From contig CAZJWF010000004.1 of assembly GCA_964549375.1 (NCBI GenBank), positions 1 to 64,000 on the forward strand: a stretch of DNA of 64,000 nt, given 5' to 3'. A program made the translations under genes and the position numbers. Position 1 is the first letter of the stretch, and each line of letters starts with the position of its first letter. Under the pieces are notes generated by a model. That model did not search any database. It saw only the letters and a program-made list of their open reading frames with translations, and was not told the DNA's origin. The stretch comes from JAHDDY01 sp964549375 (GTDB lineage Bacteria > Pseudomonadota > Alphaproteobacteria > Rhodobacterales > Rhodobacteraceae). Shown here piece by piece: positions 42,373 to 52,001 of this stretch.

Positions 42373-43428
42373 TTAAGCTGCCGCGCTTCGACGGTTCTTT
42401 TCTAGCTGTGCGTCGACGGTGGCCACAGTGGCGTCAATGGTCGGGTGGCTCATGCCCATTGATGCTGCGATGCGTTGAACGAGGCGGTCAACCCGCTCGA
42501 TGCTGCTCGCGCCTGCGAGAATTGCGCGGGCCGCTGATGAGGGTTTGAGCAAGCTTTCCGCAGCGCGGGCGTATTTCTCGAACGGCACCAGCTCTTCTTT
42601 CTCTGCGCCAAGTTTTTGTGCGACTTCATCGACGAAAGCGTAAATTTCGCGAGAGTGTTCGACATCTGTGTGAACCGCATCGCGAATGGCGATGGGGTCG
42701 GCATCCGTGACGCAGCGATAATTGCCGGTCAGAAGCATACTCCATTTGGCGAGCGGTACGAACAGCGTGTCATGAACGCGCAATTTGACCGGCACGTCTT
42801 TGCCGTCAATGCGAACATCTGCGATGTCGGCTTCGAGTTTCGTCAGGATTTCATTATGGGCATCAGAGGCAAACTTTGCCGCTTTAAAGTTCGTGGGAAG
42901 GCCGACATGAAGCACATTGGCGGCTTCTTCCGGGGGACGGAATGCTTGCGGATCTGGAGAGCAGAGCGTGACATTGCCGGGTATGAAATGGCTCCAAACA
43001 CGGGATTCAGCGAAAGCGTCCTCAATCTCGGACGTGTCCAATCCGGGCAGACGGCTGAGATAGGCGAGCGGCGGCATGTTCATGATCGACAGGCACGGCA
43101 GACCAGCGTCGGCAATCTTGGTCATCAAGTCTCGCAGGGACGGGTGCGCGTATTGCGGCTCCTGCATTGCCAGACCGACCAGATCATAATCTTCGGGATT
43201 TACTTCTTCGGGAGTCAGAGCCGTCAAACGGCCCGGCTGTTCGCTGGACAGAATGGTCCTGTGCGCGTCCTCACCCTTCAGGCGGATGCGGACTTCGGTG
43301 CCTTGCTCGTTAATGAGTTGCGCCGTTGCGGTGCGACAGACGAGCGTCACATCGTGGCCCGCCATCAGGCACTTGGTTCCCAGCAAAGAGCCATATGAGG
43401 CACCGAGGATGAGAATCCGATAGGACAT
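42373..43428 (-). CDS. Ketopantoate reductase-like (ApbA/PanE family) NADP-dependent oxidoreductase
   Basis: 351 residues. The N-terminal Rossmann part begins MSYRILILGASYGSLLGTKC, a GxxxGxxxG variant of the PanE nucleotide site. The C-terminal helical domain has the Lys-containing LAKWSMLLTGNYRC that corresponds to the catalytic Lys region, and a LLKPSSAARAILAGASSIER segment. The protein is longer and diverged from housekeeping PanE (about 300 residues), so it probably acts on another 2-oxo acid. Single-gene unit with its own terminator; gap 43429-43644 contains nothing recognisable. Confidence 0.7.
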   Translation of the reverse strand: MSYRILILGASYGSLLGTKCLMAGHDVTLVCRTATAQLINEQGTEVRIRLKGEDAHRTILSSEQPGRLTALTPEEVNPEDYDLVGLAMQEPQYAHPSLRDLMTKIADAGLPCLSIMNMPPLAYLSRLPGLDTSEIEDAFAESRVWSHFIPGNVTLCSPDPQAFRPPEEAANVLHVGLPTNFKAAKFASDAHNEILTKLEADIADVRIDGKDVPVKLRVHDTLFVPLAKWSMLLTGNYRCVTDADPIAIRDAVHTDVEHSREIYAFVDEVAQKLGAEKEELVPFEKYARAAESLLKPSSAARAILAGASSIERVDRLVQRIAASMGMSHPTIDATVATVDAQLEKNRRSAAA

Positions 43429-43644
43429 ATTCTTTCTCCAAATAGGTGTATTGGGTATTATTATTGCTCATCTGATTTTGCTTGGCAATGACCCTTTGCG
43501 GAGAATTATCGGAAATTGCGCTTTCAGCCGCGTGAAATTTGCGGGCCAAAAACGGGGGACATTGTAAATTTTATGGTGAGTTTCTTCACTTTTGGTCGTC
43601 GGCGAAGGGCCATGCTTTGCGATGCCTGAAAGAGCTAGGTTTGG

Positions 43645-44946
43645 TTAACCCATCTCCACGATATGCGCGTAGCTGCCCATGATTTTCTCATCGCGCAATC
43701 CGATGTTTGCGGTGTCAGTAGATGCCGCAGCCGATGCGCTGAATAGCGGCTCGCCCTGTGATGCGGCGATGGTTGAATAGTGAAATTCGTGACCTTTCAG
43801 TGGGCCTTGCCACGGCAAGTCGCCGGTCAGCGGGGTCAGATCGCGATACCCGAGAGAGAGCTTACGCGTTGCAAAGCTGGTTTCCAGATTTAGAAACCCC
43901 AGCATCGCGTGGCGTTGTTCGTAGGCGTCAATGAGACCCCGCCCAAGGACCATGAAGCCGCCGCACTCGCCATAGATCAGCGCCCCTCGGTCACGGGCCT
44001 CGCCCATGCTCATGATGAAGCGGGTCGCTGCGGCTAGTCGGCCGCCGTAAAGTTCGGGGTATCCGCCCGGAAGAAAAACCGCGTCGGCATCGGGGCTGGG
44101 GCCTTCATCTGCGAGTGGAGAGAAGAACGATACCTCGGCGCCTTGCGCGCGCCAGTCGTTCAGCATGTGCGGATAGGAAAAGCCGAAAGCTTCATCGCGG
44201 GCCATCGCGATATGTTGGCCGAGCGGTGGGAGCTTGCGCGGGTTGGCCCCGCTGTCGATGGGATGCGCGATGGCGCGAATGGCATCAAGATCGCAGTTTT
44301 CTTCGATACTGTCCTTTAACGCCGCCAGAAGGTCGTTTAAATCCTCAAATTCGCTGGCTTGATGCAGGCCGAGGTGACGTGAAGGAACGGTGAGCGTGCC
44401 GCTGCGGGGGATGGCCCCGAATACCGGTACGACCGTCTCGACGGCGCGGCGCATCATCATCTCGTGTCGCGGGCTGCCGATACGATTGAGGATCACTCCA
44501 GCGACCTGAACGCCGGGGCGAAAGGTTGCAAGGCCGTGGATCAGCGCCGCCGCCGTCTGAGCACGTCTTGCTGCGTCAATCACGAGAATAACAGGTATTC
44601 CAAGGGCTTGAGCGACATCAGCCGTCGAGCCGTGACCCATCGGCGTATCGGAGGGGGCCCCGTCAAAGAGTCCCATTGCGCCCTCAATAACGGTGAAGCT
44701 GCCCTGAATTTCGTCCGCACGTGCCCGGATTTGAGCGGCATTCGCGCACCACGGATCGAGGGTCAGGCACGGGCGGCCTGTGGCGTGCGCGTGGAAGGTT
44801 GGGTCGATATAATCGGGTCCGGTTTTGGCAGAGCCAAGATCTTCTCCTGCCGCTTTAAGTGCGGCGAGCAAACCCAGCGTAACAGTTGTTTTTCCGGCAC
44901 CGGAGGAGGGTGCGGAAATCACGAAGCCTTTGCGTTGCGGTGTCAC
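43645..44946 (-). CDS. cobB: Cobyrinic/hydrogenobyrinic acid a,c-diamide synthase
   Basis: 433 residues. The N-terminal ATP domain has the P-loop SAPSSGAGKTTVTLG and KTGPDYIDPTFH. The C-terminal class I glutamine amidotransferase domain has the nucleophile Cys in IYGECGGFMVLG and His in LKGHEFHYS. It amidates two side chains of the corrin ring with glutamine and ATP. The start is a GTG at 44946 that overlaps the cobA stop (GTGA), indicating coupled translation; a longer in-frame start at 45027 would lie well inside cobA. Confidence 0.92.
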   Translation of the reverse strand: MTPQRKGFVISAPSSGAGKTTVTLGLLAALKAAGEDLGSAKTGPDYIDPTFHAHATGRPCLTLDPWCANAAQIRARADEIQGSFTVIEGAMGLFDGAPSDTPMGHGSTADVAQALGIPVILVIDAARRAQTAAALIHGLATFRPGVQVAGVILNRIGSPRHEMMMRRAVETVVPVFGAIPRSGTLTVPSRHLGLHQASEFEDLNDLLAALKDSIEENCDLDAIRAIAHPIDSGANPRKLPPLGQHIAMARDEAFGFSYPHMLNDWRAQGAEVSFFSPLADEGPSPDADAVFLPGGYPELYGGRLAAATRFIMSMGEARDRGALIYGECGGFMVLGRGLIDAYEQRHAMLGFLNLETSFATRKLSLGYRDLTPLTGDLPWQGPLKGHEFHYSTIAASQGEPLFSASAAASTDTANIGLRDEKIMGSYAHIVEMG

Positions 44947-45806
44947 GAAACGTCGCGTAAATCGCGTGCTCGGACCCCCAGCGGATCGAGGCTGCGCGGC
45001 GGCTCTCCGGCCATTTGAGAGACCCAATCGAGGGTCTGGCGCATCAGCGCGACGCGGCCAATGCAGATAATGGCGGGCGGCGATAACTGAGCAGCTTCAG
45101 CGTCTTCAACAGCTTTGCTGAGTGTGGTTTCCAACACATGCTGATCGGCACGGGTGGCGTTGGTGACAATGGCGACCGGTTCTGCACCGTCGCGTCCGCC
45201 GTCCATCAAACTGCGAGTGATGGTCGGCAGCGTTTTCATCGACATATAGCAGACGATAACGGGCGAGGATTCAGCCAAGGCCCGCCAGTTCACTGCGCTG
45301 GGCGCATCGCCGCTGGCATCATGGCCCGTCACAAAAGTAACGGCCTGATTCACATCCCGGTGGGTGACAGGGATGCCAGCATAGGCCAAGCCGCCGATTC
45401 CTGCGCTGATACCGGGAACAATACGAAAGGGAACGCCAGATTCGATGAGGGTTTGCGCTTCTTCCCCACCGCGCCCAAACACGAACGGGTCGCCGCCTTT
45501 GAGCCGTAGAACGCGCTTTCCTGCCTTTGCGTAATCAATAAGCTTTAGTGATATATCTCGTTGTTTTGGCGAAGGTTTGCCGCCGCGTTTGCCCGCGTAA
45601 TCAATCTCTGTGCCCGGACGTGCCCATTTCAGGATATCCTCGCCGACCAAGGCGTCATAGACGATAACATCGGCTTGCTGAATCGCGTTCAACCCGTGCA
45701 GGGTCAAAAGGCCCGCATCCCCCGGCCCGGCACCCACAAGCCAGACCCAACCCGGCTCTAGCACGGGCCAGTCAGTGTTTTGCGGCAGGGTCGGCGGTGT
45801 CTCCAT
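44943..45806 (-). CDS. cobA: Uroporphyrinogen-III C-methyltransferase
   Basis: 287 residues from 45806. SAM-dependent methyltransferase adding methyl groups at C2 and C7 to give precorrin-2. Motifs: VWLVGAGPGDAGLLTLHGL, VIVYDALV, GKRGGKPSPKQRDI, RLKGGDPFVFGRGGEE, VPGISAGIGGLAYAGIPVTH and VTGHDASG. The frame is open to 45938, but that start overlaps divergent cbiD and adds 44 residues outside the family, so METPPT at 45806 is preferred; the SD-like GAAGGG is very close to it. First of the cobA-cobB pair. Confidence 0.9.
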   Translation of the reverse strand: METPPTLPQNTDWPVLEPGWVWLVGAGPGDAGLLTLHGLNAIQQADVIVYDALVGEDILKWARPGTEIDYAGKRGGKPSPKQRDISLKLIDYAKAGKRVLRLKGGDPFVFGRGGEEAQTLIESGVPFRIVPGISAGIGGLAYAGIPVTHRDVNQAVTFVTGHDASGDAPSAVNWRALAESSPVIVCYMSMKTLPTITRSLMDGGRDGAEPVAIVTNATRADQHVLETTLSKAVEDAEAAQLSPPAIICIGRVALMRQTLDWVSQMAGEPPRSLDPLGVRARDLRDVS

Positions 45807-45921
45807 CCCTTCTGCATAGGCGCAGTTGATCCGTTTGCGAAGACCTGATCCGACGAAAAACAGTGTCTTTCCGTCGCAGATTGCTGTTTCGCTATAGACG
45901 GTTCGACAGATAGGATAAGTC

Positions 45922-46974
45922 ATGAGCGAACCACCCACTCTTAGATATGGCTGGACAACTGGTGCCTGCGCGGCGGCGGCAACGCGCGCGGCTCTAATCG
46001 GGCTGTGTCAGGGAACCATCCCGGACAAGGTGACAATTTCCTTGCCGAAAGGCGAGACGCCAACGTTTCCCGTTTTGGATGCGGAGATGGGCGAAGGCTG
46101 GGCCAGTGCGTTTATCGAGAAAGACGCAGGCGATGATCCCGACGTGACGCATGGTGCGCTGATCGGAGTTCGGGTGGCGCGGCGACTAGGCGGAGAGCGG
46201 GTTGCGTTCTTTGCGGGTGAGGGCGTCGGGACTGTGACGAGACCCGGATTGCCCATTGGGGTCGGCGAACCGGCAATTAATCCTGTGCCACGCGCGATGA
46301 TCGCGCAGCAAGTTGCTGAGATTTTGCAGAGCGCCGATATGGACTTTTCCGTCGATGTGACCGTGACAGTTCCGGGCGGCGGTGCGCTGGCCGAAAAGAC
46401 TTGGAACCCGCGGTTGGGCATTATCGGGGGGCTGTCGATTTTGGGGACGACGGGGATTGTCCGACCTTTTTCTTGCGCGGCATGGATTGCCTCGATCCAT
46501 CGCGGGATTGATGTGGCGCGGGCGAGCGGCCTGACTCATGTGGTCGGAGCGACCGGCGCGACCTCGGAAGCGCGCGTTCAGGCGCTCTATGATTTGCCGG
46601 AGATTGCGTATCTTGATATGGGCGATTTTGCCGGAGGGTTGCTCAAGTATCTGCGGAACCATCCGGTCGACCGGGTCACGATTGCGGGGGGGCCGGGCAA
46701 GATGAGCAAGCTGGCACAAGGCGCGCTCGACTTGCACTCGAAGCGCAGTCAAGTCGATGTGGCGCAGTTGGCGGATTGGTGCGGCGAACCGGCAGTCCGC
46801 GAGGCAAACACAGCGCTGGAGGCGTTCGCGTTGGCCAGGGCACCCTTGGCGGAGGCGGTGGCGTCGCGTGCGAAGGAGACGGTTTGCGCTGCCTTGAGGG
46901 ATGCGCCGGTCAACGTCGAGATCATTCTTGTGGATCGTGCGGGAGCGGTGCTGGCCCGTGCGCCCTTTGAATGA
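45922..46974 (+). CDS. cbiD: Cobalt-precorrin-5B C1-methyltransferase
   Basis: 350 residues. CbiD hallmarks are RYGWTTGACAAAATRAAL at the N-terminus, GEGVGTVTRPGLPIGVGEPA, NPRLGIIGGLSILGTTGIV and GGPGKMSKLAQGALDLHSKR. It methylates C1 during corrin contraction, a step normally associated with CbiD-type routes. It is divergent from cobA over 115 bp and overlaps cobK by 4 nt (ATGA). No cobalamin riboswitch could be recognised in the intergenic region. Confidence 0.93.
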   Translation: MSEPPTLRYGWTTGACAAAATRAALIGLCQGTIPDKVTISLPKGETPTFPVLDAEMGEGWASAFIEKDAGDDPDVTHGALIGVRVARRLGGERVAFFAGEGVGTVTRPGLPIGVGEPAINPVPRAMIAQQVAEILQSADMDFSVDVTVTVPGGGALAEKTWNPRLGIIGGLSILGTTGIVRPFSCAAWIASIHRGIDVARASGLTHVVGATGATSEARVQALYDLPEIAYLDMGDFAGGLLKYLRNHPVDRVTIAGGPGKMSKLAQGALDLHSKRSQVDVAQLADWCGEPAVREANTALEAFALARAPLAEAVASRAKETVCAALRDAPVNVEIILVDRAGAVLARAPFE

Positions 46975-47690
46975 CGGGTGTGCTGCTCTTGTTGGCGGGT
47001 ACGGCGGAGGCGCGGGAGTTTGCCGCGCGGTTTGATCACCCCCGATTGCAGGTGGTTGCTTCGCTGGCGGGGGTGACGAGCGCGCCACTGGATTATGCGT
47101 GCGAGACGCGAGTTGGCGGGTTTGGCAGCGTCGATGGGATGGCGGCGTGGATCGCGGAGAACGATGTCGCGGCGGTTGTTGATGCGACGCATCCTTTTGC
47201 CGTCCGAATTTCAGAGAATGCACGCGCATCGGCGGCGCGATGCGAGGTGCCGTGTCTCGGCTTGCGCCGTGCGCCTTGGGCATTGGGTGAGGCATGGCGC
47301 ACGTTTTCTGATCTGGAAGCACTGGCACCCGTATTGCCCGCCGGGGCGCGGGTTTTCCTGACCACGGGCCGGGGCGAGGTTGAACCGTTTGCACGACGTC
47401 AAGACGTGTCGTTCTGGTTGCGCAGTATCGAGGGCGTCGAAGACTTGCCCGCCCATATCCAGCCCGTGCGGGGGCGTCCGCCTTTTGCGTTGGAAAATGA
47501 GATTGCGTTCATGAAGGACGCGAAGATCACACATCTTGTGACGAAAGATGCGGGCGGCGTTCGCCCTGCAAAACTAGAAGCCGCAGAGCAGCTTGGCGTG
47601 GCGGTATTCAGTGCGGCGATGCCGCCTTCGCCACATGATGAGACGGTAGACTCAGTTGACGCGGCATTGGCGTGGAGCCGCGCTATTTGA
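46971..47690 (+). CDS. cobK: Precorrin-6A reductase
   Basis: 239 residues. It begins LLLLAGTAEAREFA, a CobK/CbiJ signature, and has AVVDATHPFAVRISENA, VFLTTGRGEVEPFA, GRPPFALENEIAFM and HLVTKDAGGVRPAKLEAAE. It reduces precorrin-6A with NADPH. The start is translationally coupled to cbiD through ATGA. A weak hairpin 41 nt after the stop may end the operon. Confidence 0.92.
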   Translation: MTGVLLLLAGTAEAREFAARFDHPRLQVVASLAGVTSAPLDYACETRVGGFGSVDGMAAWIAENDVAAVVDATHPFAVRISENARASAARCEVPCLGLRRAPWALGEAWRTFSDLEALAPVLPAGARVFLTTGRGEVEPFARRQDVSFWLRSIEGVEDLPAHIQPVRGRPPFALENEIAFMKDAKITHLVTKDAGGVRPAKLEAAEQLGVAVFSAAMPPSPHDETVDSVDAALAWSRAI

Positions 47691-47731
47691 TGGCGGTACT
47701 GGAAATTGGTCGTGACGTTGCCCGAGTTTAA

Positions 47732-47748
47732 CCCCGATTAAATCGGGG
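47732..47748. terminator. Hairpin between convergent cobK and ugd
   Basis: CCCCGAT-TAA-ATCGGGG, a 7-bp stem with 3-base loop, in the 174-bp gap between the two stops. No T run follows, so it is a weak candidate; the gap holds nothing else. Confidence 0.35.
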
Positions 47749-47864
47749 ATACGGAGATCAGCCGCCCCACCAGGGCAGAGTGGCATTTTCATTTCAATGC
47801 GGCGACATTCGTAACGGCGTTTTTAGTCAGACGAACTCGACTAATGATGTCCGTTCGCTCCCGC

Positions 47865-49166
47865 TTATCGGCCAATGCCGTGATAGATGAAGCCTTGGTC
47901 TCGCATGGCGGTGGGGTCGTAGACGTTCCGCAGATCGACGACGAGCGGCGTTTTCAGAGACGCTTTGACTTGGATTAGGTCGAGCGCACGGAACTGATCC
48001 CACTCGGTCAGGATGGCCAGCGCATCGGCCCCGTCGATCGCTTCATATTCGTTGTCGCAATAGGTGATGTCGGGCATCATCTCACGCGCTTCGTGCATGC
48101 TTTCTGGGTCGTAAGCTTTGATGGTTACACCCGCCTCGATCAGCGCCGGAATAATATCAAGCGACGGCGCGTCGCGCATGTCATCGGTGTTGGGTTTGAA
48201 GGCCAGACCGAGGATGCCGACAGTCATGCCCTTCGGATCGCCGCCCATTGCGTCGATGATCTTTTGAGCCATCGCTTTTTTGCGGGCGGCATTGACCTCG
48301 ACCACTGCTTCGACAATTTTCACGGGAGAGTTGGCATCGTTCGCGGTCTTGACCAGCGCCAACGTATCCTTTGGAAAGCAGGAGCCGCCGTAACCGGGGC
48401 CAGCATTCAGGAACTTGCCGCCGATACGTTTATCAAGGCCAATGCCTTTGGCGACTTGCTGAACGTCAGCACCGACGCTTTCGCACAGGCTGGCAATCTC
48501 GTTGATGAAGGTGATCTTAGTCGCGAGAAATGCGTTGGCGGCATATTTGATCAGTTCTGACGTCCGACGGCTGGTAAAGACAATGGGAGTCTCGTTCAGA
48601 AACAATGGACGGTAAAGCTCGCGCATCACTTCGCGGGCGCGATCATCTTCGCAGCCTATGACCACGCGGTCGGGGCGTTTGAAGTCTTCAATGGCTGCGC
48701 CTTCACGTAAAAATTCTGGGTTCGAGACGACGGCGAAATCGGCGTTGGGGTTGGCCTCGCGGATGACCTTTTCCACTTCATCGCCCGTGCCGACCGGAAC
48801 CGTTGATTTGGTGACAACCACGGTGAAGCCGTCCATCAGCTCGGCGATTTCTTTGGCTGCCGCATAAACATATTGCAGGTCGGCATGACCGTCGCCGCGA
48901 CGGGAAGGCGTGCCCACGGCGATGAAGATTACGTCCGCCTTTCGCATCGCTTCTTCTGGTTCAACGGAAAAGGAAAGGCGGTTGGCCTTAACGTTTTGCG
49001 CGAGCAGGAGGTCGAGACCCGGTTCGAAGATGGGCACGCCGCCGTCGTTTAGCGTGTCGATCTTGCTTTGATCTTTATCGAGGCATGTGACGTGATGCCC
49101 GAAATCTGAGAAACACGCCCCAGAAACCAGACCGACATACCCCGTTCCAACCATTGCAATCCGCAT
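47865..49166 (-). CDS. ugd: UDP-glucose 6-dehydrogenase
   Basis: 433 residues. It oxidises UDP-glucose to UDP-glucuronate with two NAD. The NAD site is MRIAMVGTGYVGLVSGACFS; the catalytic Cys lies in GPGYGGSCFPKDTLAL; other motifs are STVPVGTGDEV, NPEFLREGAAIEDF and GLAFKPNTDDMRDAPS. Full length. It stands alone and lacks the sigma54 and repeat signals of the polysaccharide locus 25 kb away, though its product could supply that polymer. Confidence 0.94.
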   Translation of the reverse strand: MRIAMVGTGYVGLVSGACFSDFGHHVTCLDKDQSKIDTLNDGGVPIFEPGLDLLLAQNVKANRLSFSVEPEEAMRKADVIFIAVGTPSRRGDGHADLQYVYAAAKEIAELMDGFTVVVTKSTVPVGTGDEVEKVIREANPNADFAVVSNPEFLREGAAIEDFKRPDRVVIGCEDDRAREVMRELYRPLFLNETPIVFTSRRTSELIKYAANAFLATKITFINEIASLCESVGADVQQVAKGIGLDKRIGGKFLNAGPGYGGSCFPKDTLALVKTANDANSPVKIVEAVVEVNAARKKAMAQKIIDAMGGDPKGMTVGILGLAFKPNTDDMRDAPSLDIIPALIEAGVTIKAYDPESMHEAREMMPDITYCDNEYEAIDGADALAILTEWDQFRALDLIQVKASLKTPLVVDLRNVYDPTAMRDQGFIYHGIGR

Positions 49167-49381
49167 TTCGCATTCCTTAAGATATGTCTAATTGATTGAA
49201 TTTGCATGCTTGCGCCGCTTTGTTACTGCAATAGCGCGTAGATGTTAGCGAAAAATGTGCATTGAACAGAAATGACGCATTTAAGTGTTCGCAATGTCAT
49301 CTGTTTACCCGTCGAGCCATATTGCCGCAGAAAACGCTTCCGCGTATGTTGCAGTGCAATGAAGATCAACTGAGGTTAATT

Positions 49382-51532
49382 ATGTCGGAACGTCCAAACC
49401 TGAACGATTGGGCTGCGCTTGCACAAAAGGAGCTGAAAGATCGGCCCCTCGATGAGTTGGTCTGGGATACTCCAGAGGGAATCGCGATTAAGCCCATCTA
49501 TTCAGCGGCGGATACCGACGGGCTGGAGCATCTGAACGATATGCCGGGGCATCACCCGTATACCCGTGGCCCCAAAGCGACGATGTATGCAGGGCGTCCG
49601 TGGACGATCCGCCAATATGCAGGCTTTTCGACAGCCGAGGAATCCAATGCGTTTTACCGCAAAGGGCTGGCCAATGGGCAAATGGGCGTCTCGGTTGCAT
49701 TCGATTTGGCGACCCACCGGGGGTATGATAGCGACCACGAGCGGGTGATTGGCGATGTCGGCAAGGCGGGCGTCGCGATTGATTCCGTTGAGGATATGAA
49801 AATCCTGTTCGACGGCATCCCGTTGGATCAGATGTCGGTTTCGATGACCATGAACGGAGCCGTGATTCCGGTGCTGGCGAACTTTATCGTCGCGGGCGAG
49901 GAGCAGGGCGTCGACAAGTCTAAACTCTCCGGCACGATCCAGAACGATATTCTCAAGGAGTTTATGGTCCGCAACACCTATATCTATCCGCCCGAAGCGT
50001 CGATGCGGATTGTCGCGGATATTATCGGTTATACCGCTGAAAACATGCCGAAATTTAACTCGATTTCGATCTCTGGCTATCACATGCAGGAAGCAGGCGC
50101 GAACCTTGTGCAAGAGCTGGCCTTTACGATTGCCGATGGGCGCGAATATGTGCGGGCGGCGCTGTCGAAAGGCATGGACGTTGATGCGTTTGCGCCGCGC
50201 TTGTCGTTCTTTTTCGCCATCGGCATGAACTTTTTTATGGAGGCCGCGAAGCTGCGCGCCGCGCGCTTGCTCTGGGCGCGGGTGATGGAGGAATTTGGTC
50301 CGAAAAAACCTACCAGTTCTATGTTGCGGACGCATTGCCAGACCTCCGGTGTGTCTCTGCAAGAGCAAGATCCCTATAACAACATCATCCGCACGGCGTA
50401 TGAGGCGATGTCGGCTGTGTTGGGCGGGACGCAGTCTTTGCACACGAATAGCTTTGACGAAGCGATTGCCTTGCCGACCGAGTTCTCCTCGCGGATTGCG
50501 CGGAATACGCAACTGATCCTCAAGCATGAAACTGGCGTCGCCAATGTCGTCGATCCGCTGGCGGGCAGCTATTACGTCGAAAGCCTGACAAAGAACCTCG
50601 TCGATGAAGCCTGGAAGCTGATCGAAGAGGTCGAAACGCTTGGCGGGATGACTAAGGCGGTTGCCTCCGGGATGCCTAAACTACGGATCGAAGAGGCGGC
50701 GGCGCGGCGTCAGGCGGCGGTGGATCGCGGCGACGAGGTGATTGTCGGCGTCAACAAGTTCCGTCCCTCCGAAGCTGACCCCATCGACATTCGTGAAATC
50801 GACAATACCGAAGTGCGCCGGAGTCAGATTGAGCGTATCGAGCGCACGCGCACCGAGCGCGATCAAGCGGTCTGCGATGCCGCGCTGGAGAACCTGAAAA
50901 TCACAGCCGCAGGGGATGGTAATCTGTTGGCCGCAGCAGTCGAGGCGGCACGGGCACGCGCAACGGTTGGCGAGATTTCGGATGCGATGGAGGCGGTTTT
51001 TGGCCGTCACAAAGCGGAGGTGAAGACTTTGGCTGGCGTCTACGGTTCCGCCTATGAGGGCGATGAAGACTTTGCCGCGATCCAAAAAGACATTGAGGCG
51101 TTCGCCGAAGAAGAGGGCCGCCGCCCCCGGATGCTGGTCGTGAAGATGGGACAGGATGGCCATGACCGGGGCGCGAAAGTGATCGCGTCCGCTTTCGCCG
51201 ATATCGGTTTTGACGTCGACGTCGGCCCATTGTTCCAGACGCCGGAAGAGGTCGCGCAGGATGCGCTCGATAACGACGTGCATGTCATCGGCGTGTCATC
51301 GCAGGCGGCGGGTCACAAGACACTGGCCCCCGCGTTGATCGAGTGTCTGCGGAAGGAAGATGCAGGAGAAATTCTGGTCATCTGCGGCGGCGTGATCCCG
51401 CAACAGGATTATGACTTCCTCAAGTCTGCCGGTGTTGCCGCGATCTTTGGGCCGGGCACCAATATCCCGCAAGCCGCGCAAGATGTGTTGGCGCTGATCC
51501 GAGCACAGCGCAGGGCACAGGCGGCGGAGTGA
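49382..51532 (+). CDS. Methylmalonyl-CoA mutase, adenosylcobalamin-dependent
   Basis: 716 residues, single-chain form. It interconverts methylmalonyl-CoA and succinyl-CoA. The TIM-barrel part has YAGFSTAEESNAFYRKGLAN, GVSVAFDLATHRGYDSDHER and RTHCQTSGVSLQEQDPYNN. The C-terminal B12-binding domain has the base-off DxHxxG motif as MGQDGHDRGAKVIASAFADI and ends CGGVIPQQDYDFL. The ATG at 49382 with TGAGG upstream is chosen; the longer frame adds 40 unrelated residues. The B12 biosynthesis genes next door serve this cofactor need. No mutase chaperone gene is adjacent. Confidence 0.94.
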   Translation: MSERPNLNDWAALAQKELKDRPLDELVWDTPEGIAIKPIYSAADTDGLEHLNDMPGHHPYTRGPKATMYAGRPWTIRQYAGFSTAEESNAFYRKGLANGQMGVSVAFDLATHRGYDSDHERVIGDVGKAGVAIDSVEDMKILFDGIPLDQMSVSMTMNGAVIPVLANFIVAGEEQGVDKSKLSGTIQNDILKEFMVRNTYIYPPEASMRIVADIIGYTAENMPKFNSISISGYHMQEAGANLVQELAFTIADGREYVRAALSKGMDVDAFAPRLSFFFAIGMNFFMEAAKLRAARLLWARVMEEFGPKKPTSSMLRTHCQTSGVSLQEQDPYNNIIRTAYEAMSAVLGGTQSLHTNSFDEAIALPTEFSSRIARNTQLILKHETGVANVVDPLAGSYYVESLTKNLVDEAWKLIEEVETLGGMTKAVASGMPKLRIEEAAARRQAAVDRGDEVIVGVNKFRPSEADPIDIREIDNTEVRRSQIERIERTRTERDQAVCDAALENLKITAAGDGNLLAAAVEAARARATVGEISDAMEAVFGRHKAEVKTLAGVYGSAYEGDEDFAAIQKDIEAFAEEEGRRPRMLVVKMGQDGHDRGAKVIASAFADIGFDVDVGPLFQTPEEVAQDALDNDVHVIGVSSQAAGHKTLAPALIECLRKEDAGEILVICGGVIPQQDYDFLKSAGVAAIFGPGTNIPQAAQDVLALIRAQRRAQAAE

Positions 51533-51536
51533 GCGG

Positions 51537-52001
51537 ATGAACGACACTCACCATTACGCGGCGAAGATTACATGGCATGGTAAACGGGAAGGCTCGCCCT
51601 TAGACTATCGCTCATATGATCGGACGCATCTGATCGAAATTGCGGGTAAGCCGCCGCTGACGGCGTCTGCTGATCCCGCGTTCTTGGGCGATAGCAGCTT
51701 CTATAATCCCGAAGATATGCTGGTTGCGGCGTTGTCTTCGTGTCACATGCTTAGTTATCTGGCGATCTGCGCCCGCGCCCGAATTACTGTCCTCAGTTAT
51801 ACTGACAAGGCGGAAGGGGTCATGATCATGGATCAACCCGATACGGGTCGCTTTTCCGATGTTCTTCTCAAACCTGTGGTCGAACTGGCCCCCGGTTCAG
51901 ATGTGGAGAAAGCGCGCTCGTTTCACGCGATGGCGCACAAGGTTTGCTTTATTGCGCGCTCGGTGAACTTCCCAGTGCGCCACGAACCGCGCTTCGTTTA
52001 A
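51537..52001 (+). CDS. OsmC family peroxiredoxin-like protein
   Basis: 154 residues. OsmC/Ohr fold proteins reduce organic peroxides with two cysteines. The first Cys is in ALSSCHMLSYLAICARA and the second in HKVCFIARSVNFPV; FYNPEDMLVAALSSC is the usual family stretch. It lies 4 nt after the mutase stop and is probably cotranscribed. The two additional Cys positions and exact subfamily are not resolved. Confidence 0.88.
   Translation: MNDTHHYAAKITWHGKREGSPLDYRSYDRTHLIEIAGKPPLTASADPAFLGDSSFYNPEDMLVAALSSCHMLSYLAICARARITVLSYTDKAEGVMIMDQPDTGRFSDVLLKPVVELAPGSDVEKARSFHAMAHKVCFIARSVNFPVRHEPRFV

Noticed and set aside
45807..45938. 44-residue N-terminal extension of cobA
   Set aside because: It would overlap divergent cbiD by 17 nt and is not part of the methyltransferase domain; the METPPT start at 45806 is preferred.
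46186..47394. 402-codon minus-strand frame across cbiD/cobK
   Set aside because: Crosses two convincing overlapping genes on the other strand; composition is Arg/Pro-rich shadow sequence.
49502..50527. 341-codon minus-strand frame opposite methylmalonyl-CoA mutase
   Set aside because: The mutase frame is intact with all family motifs; the antisense translation matches nothing I know.
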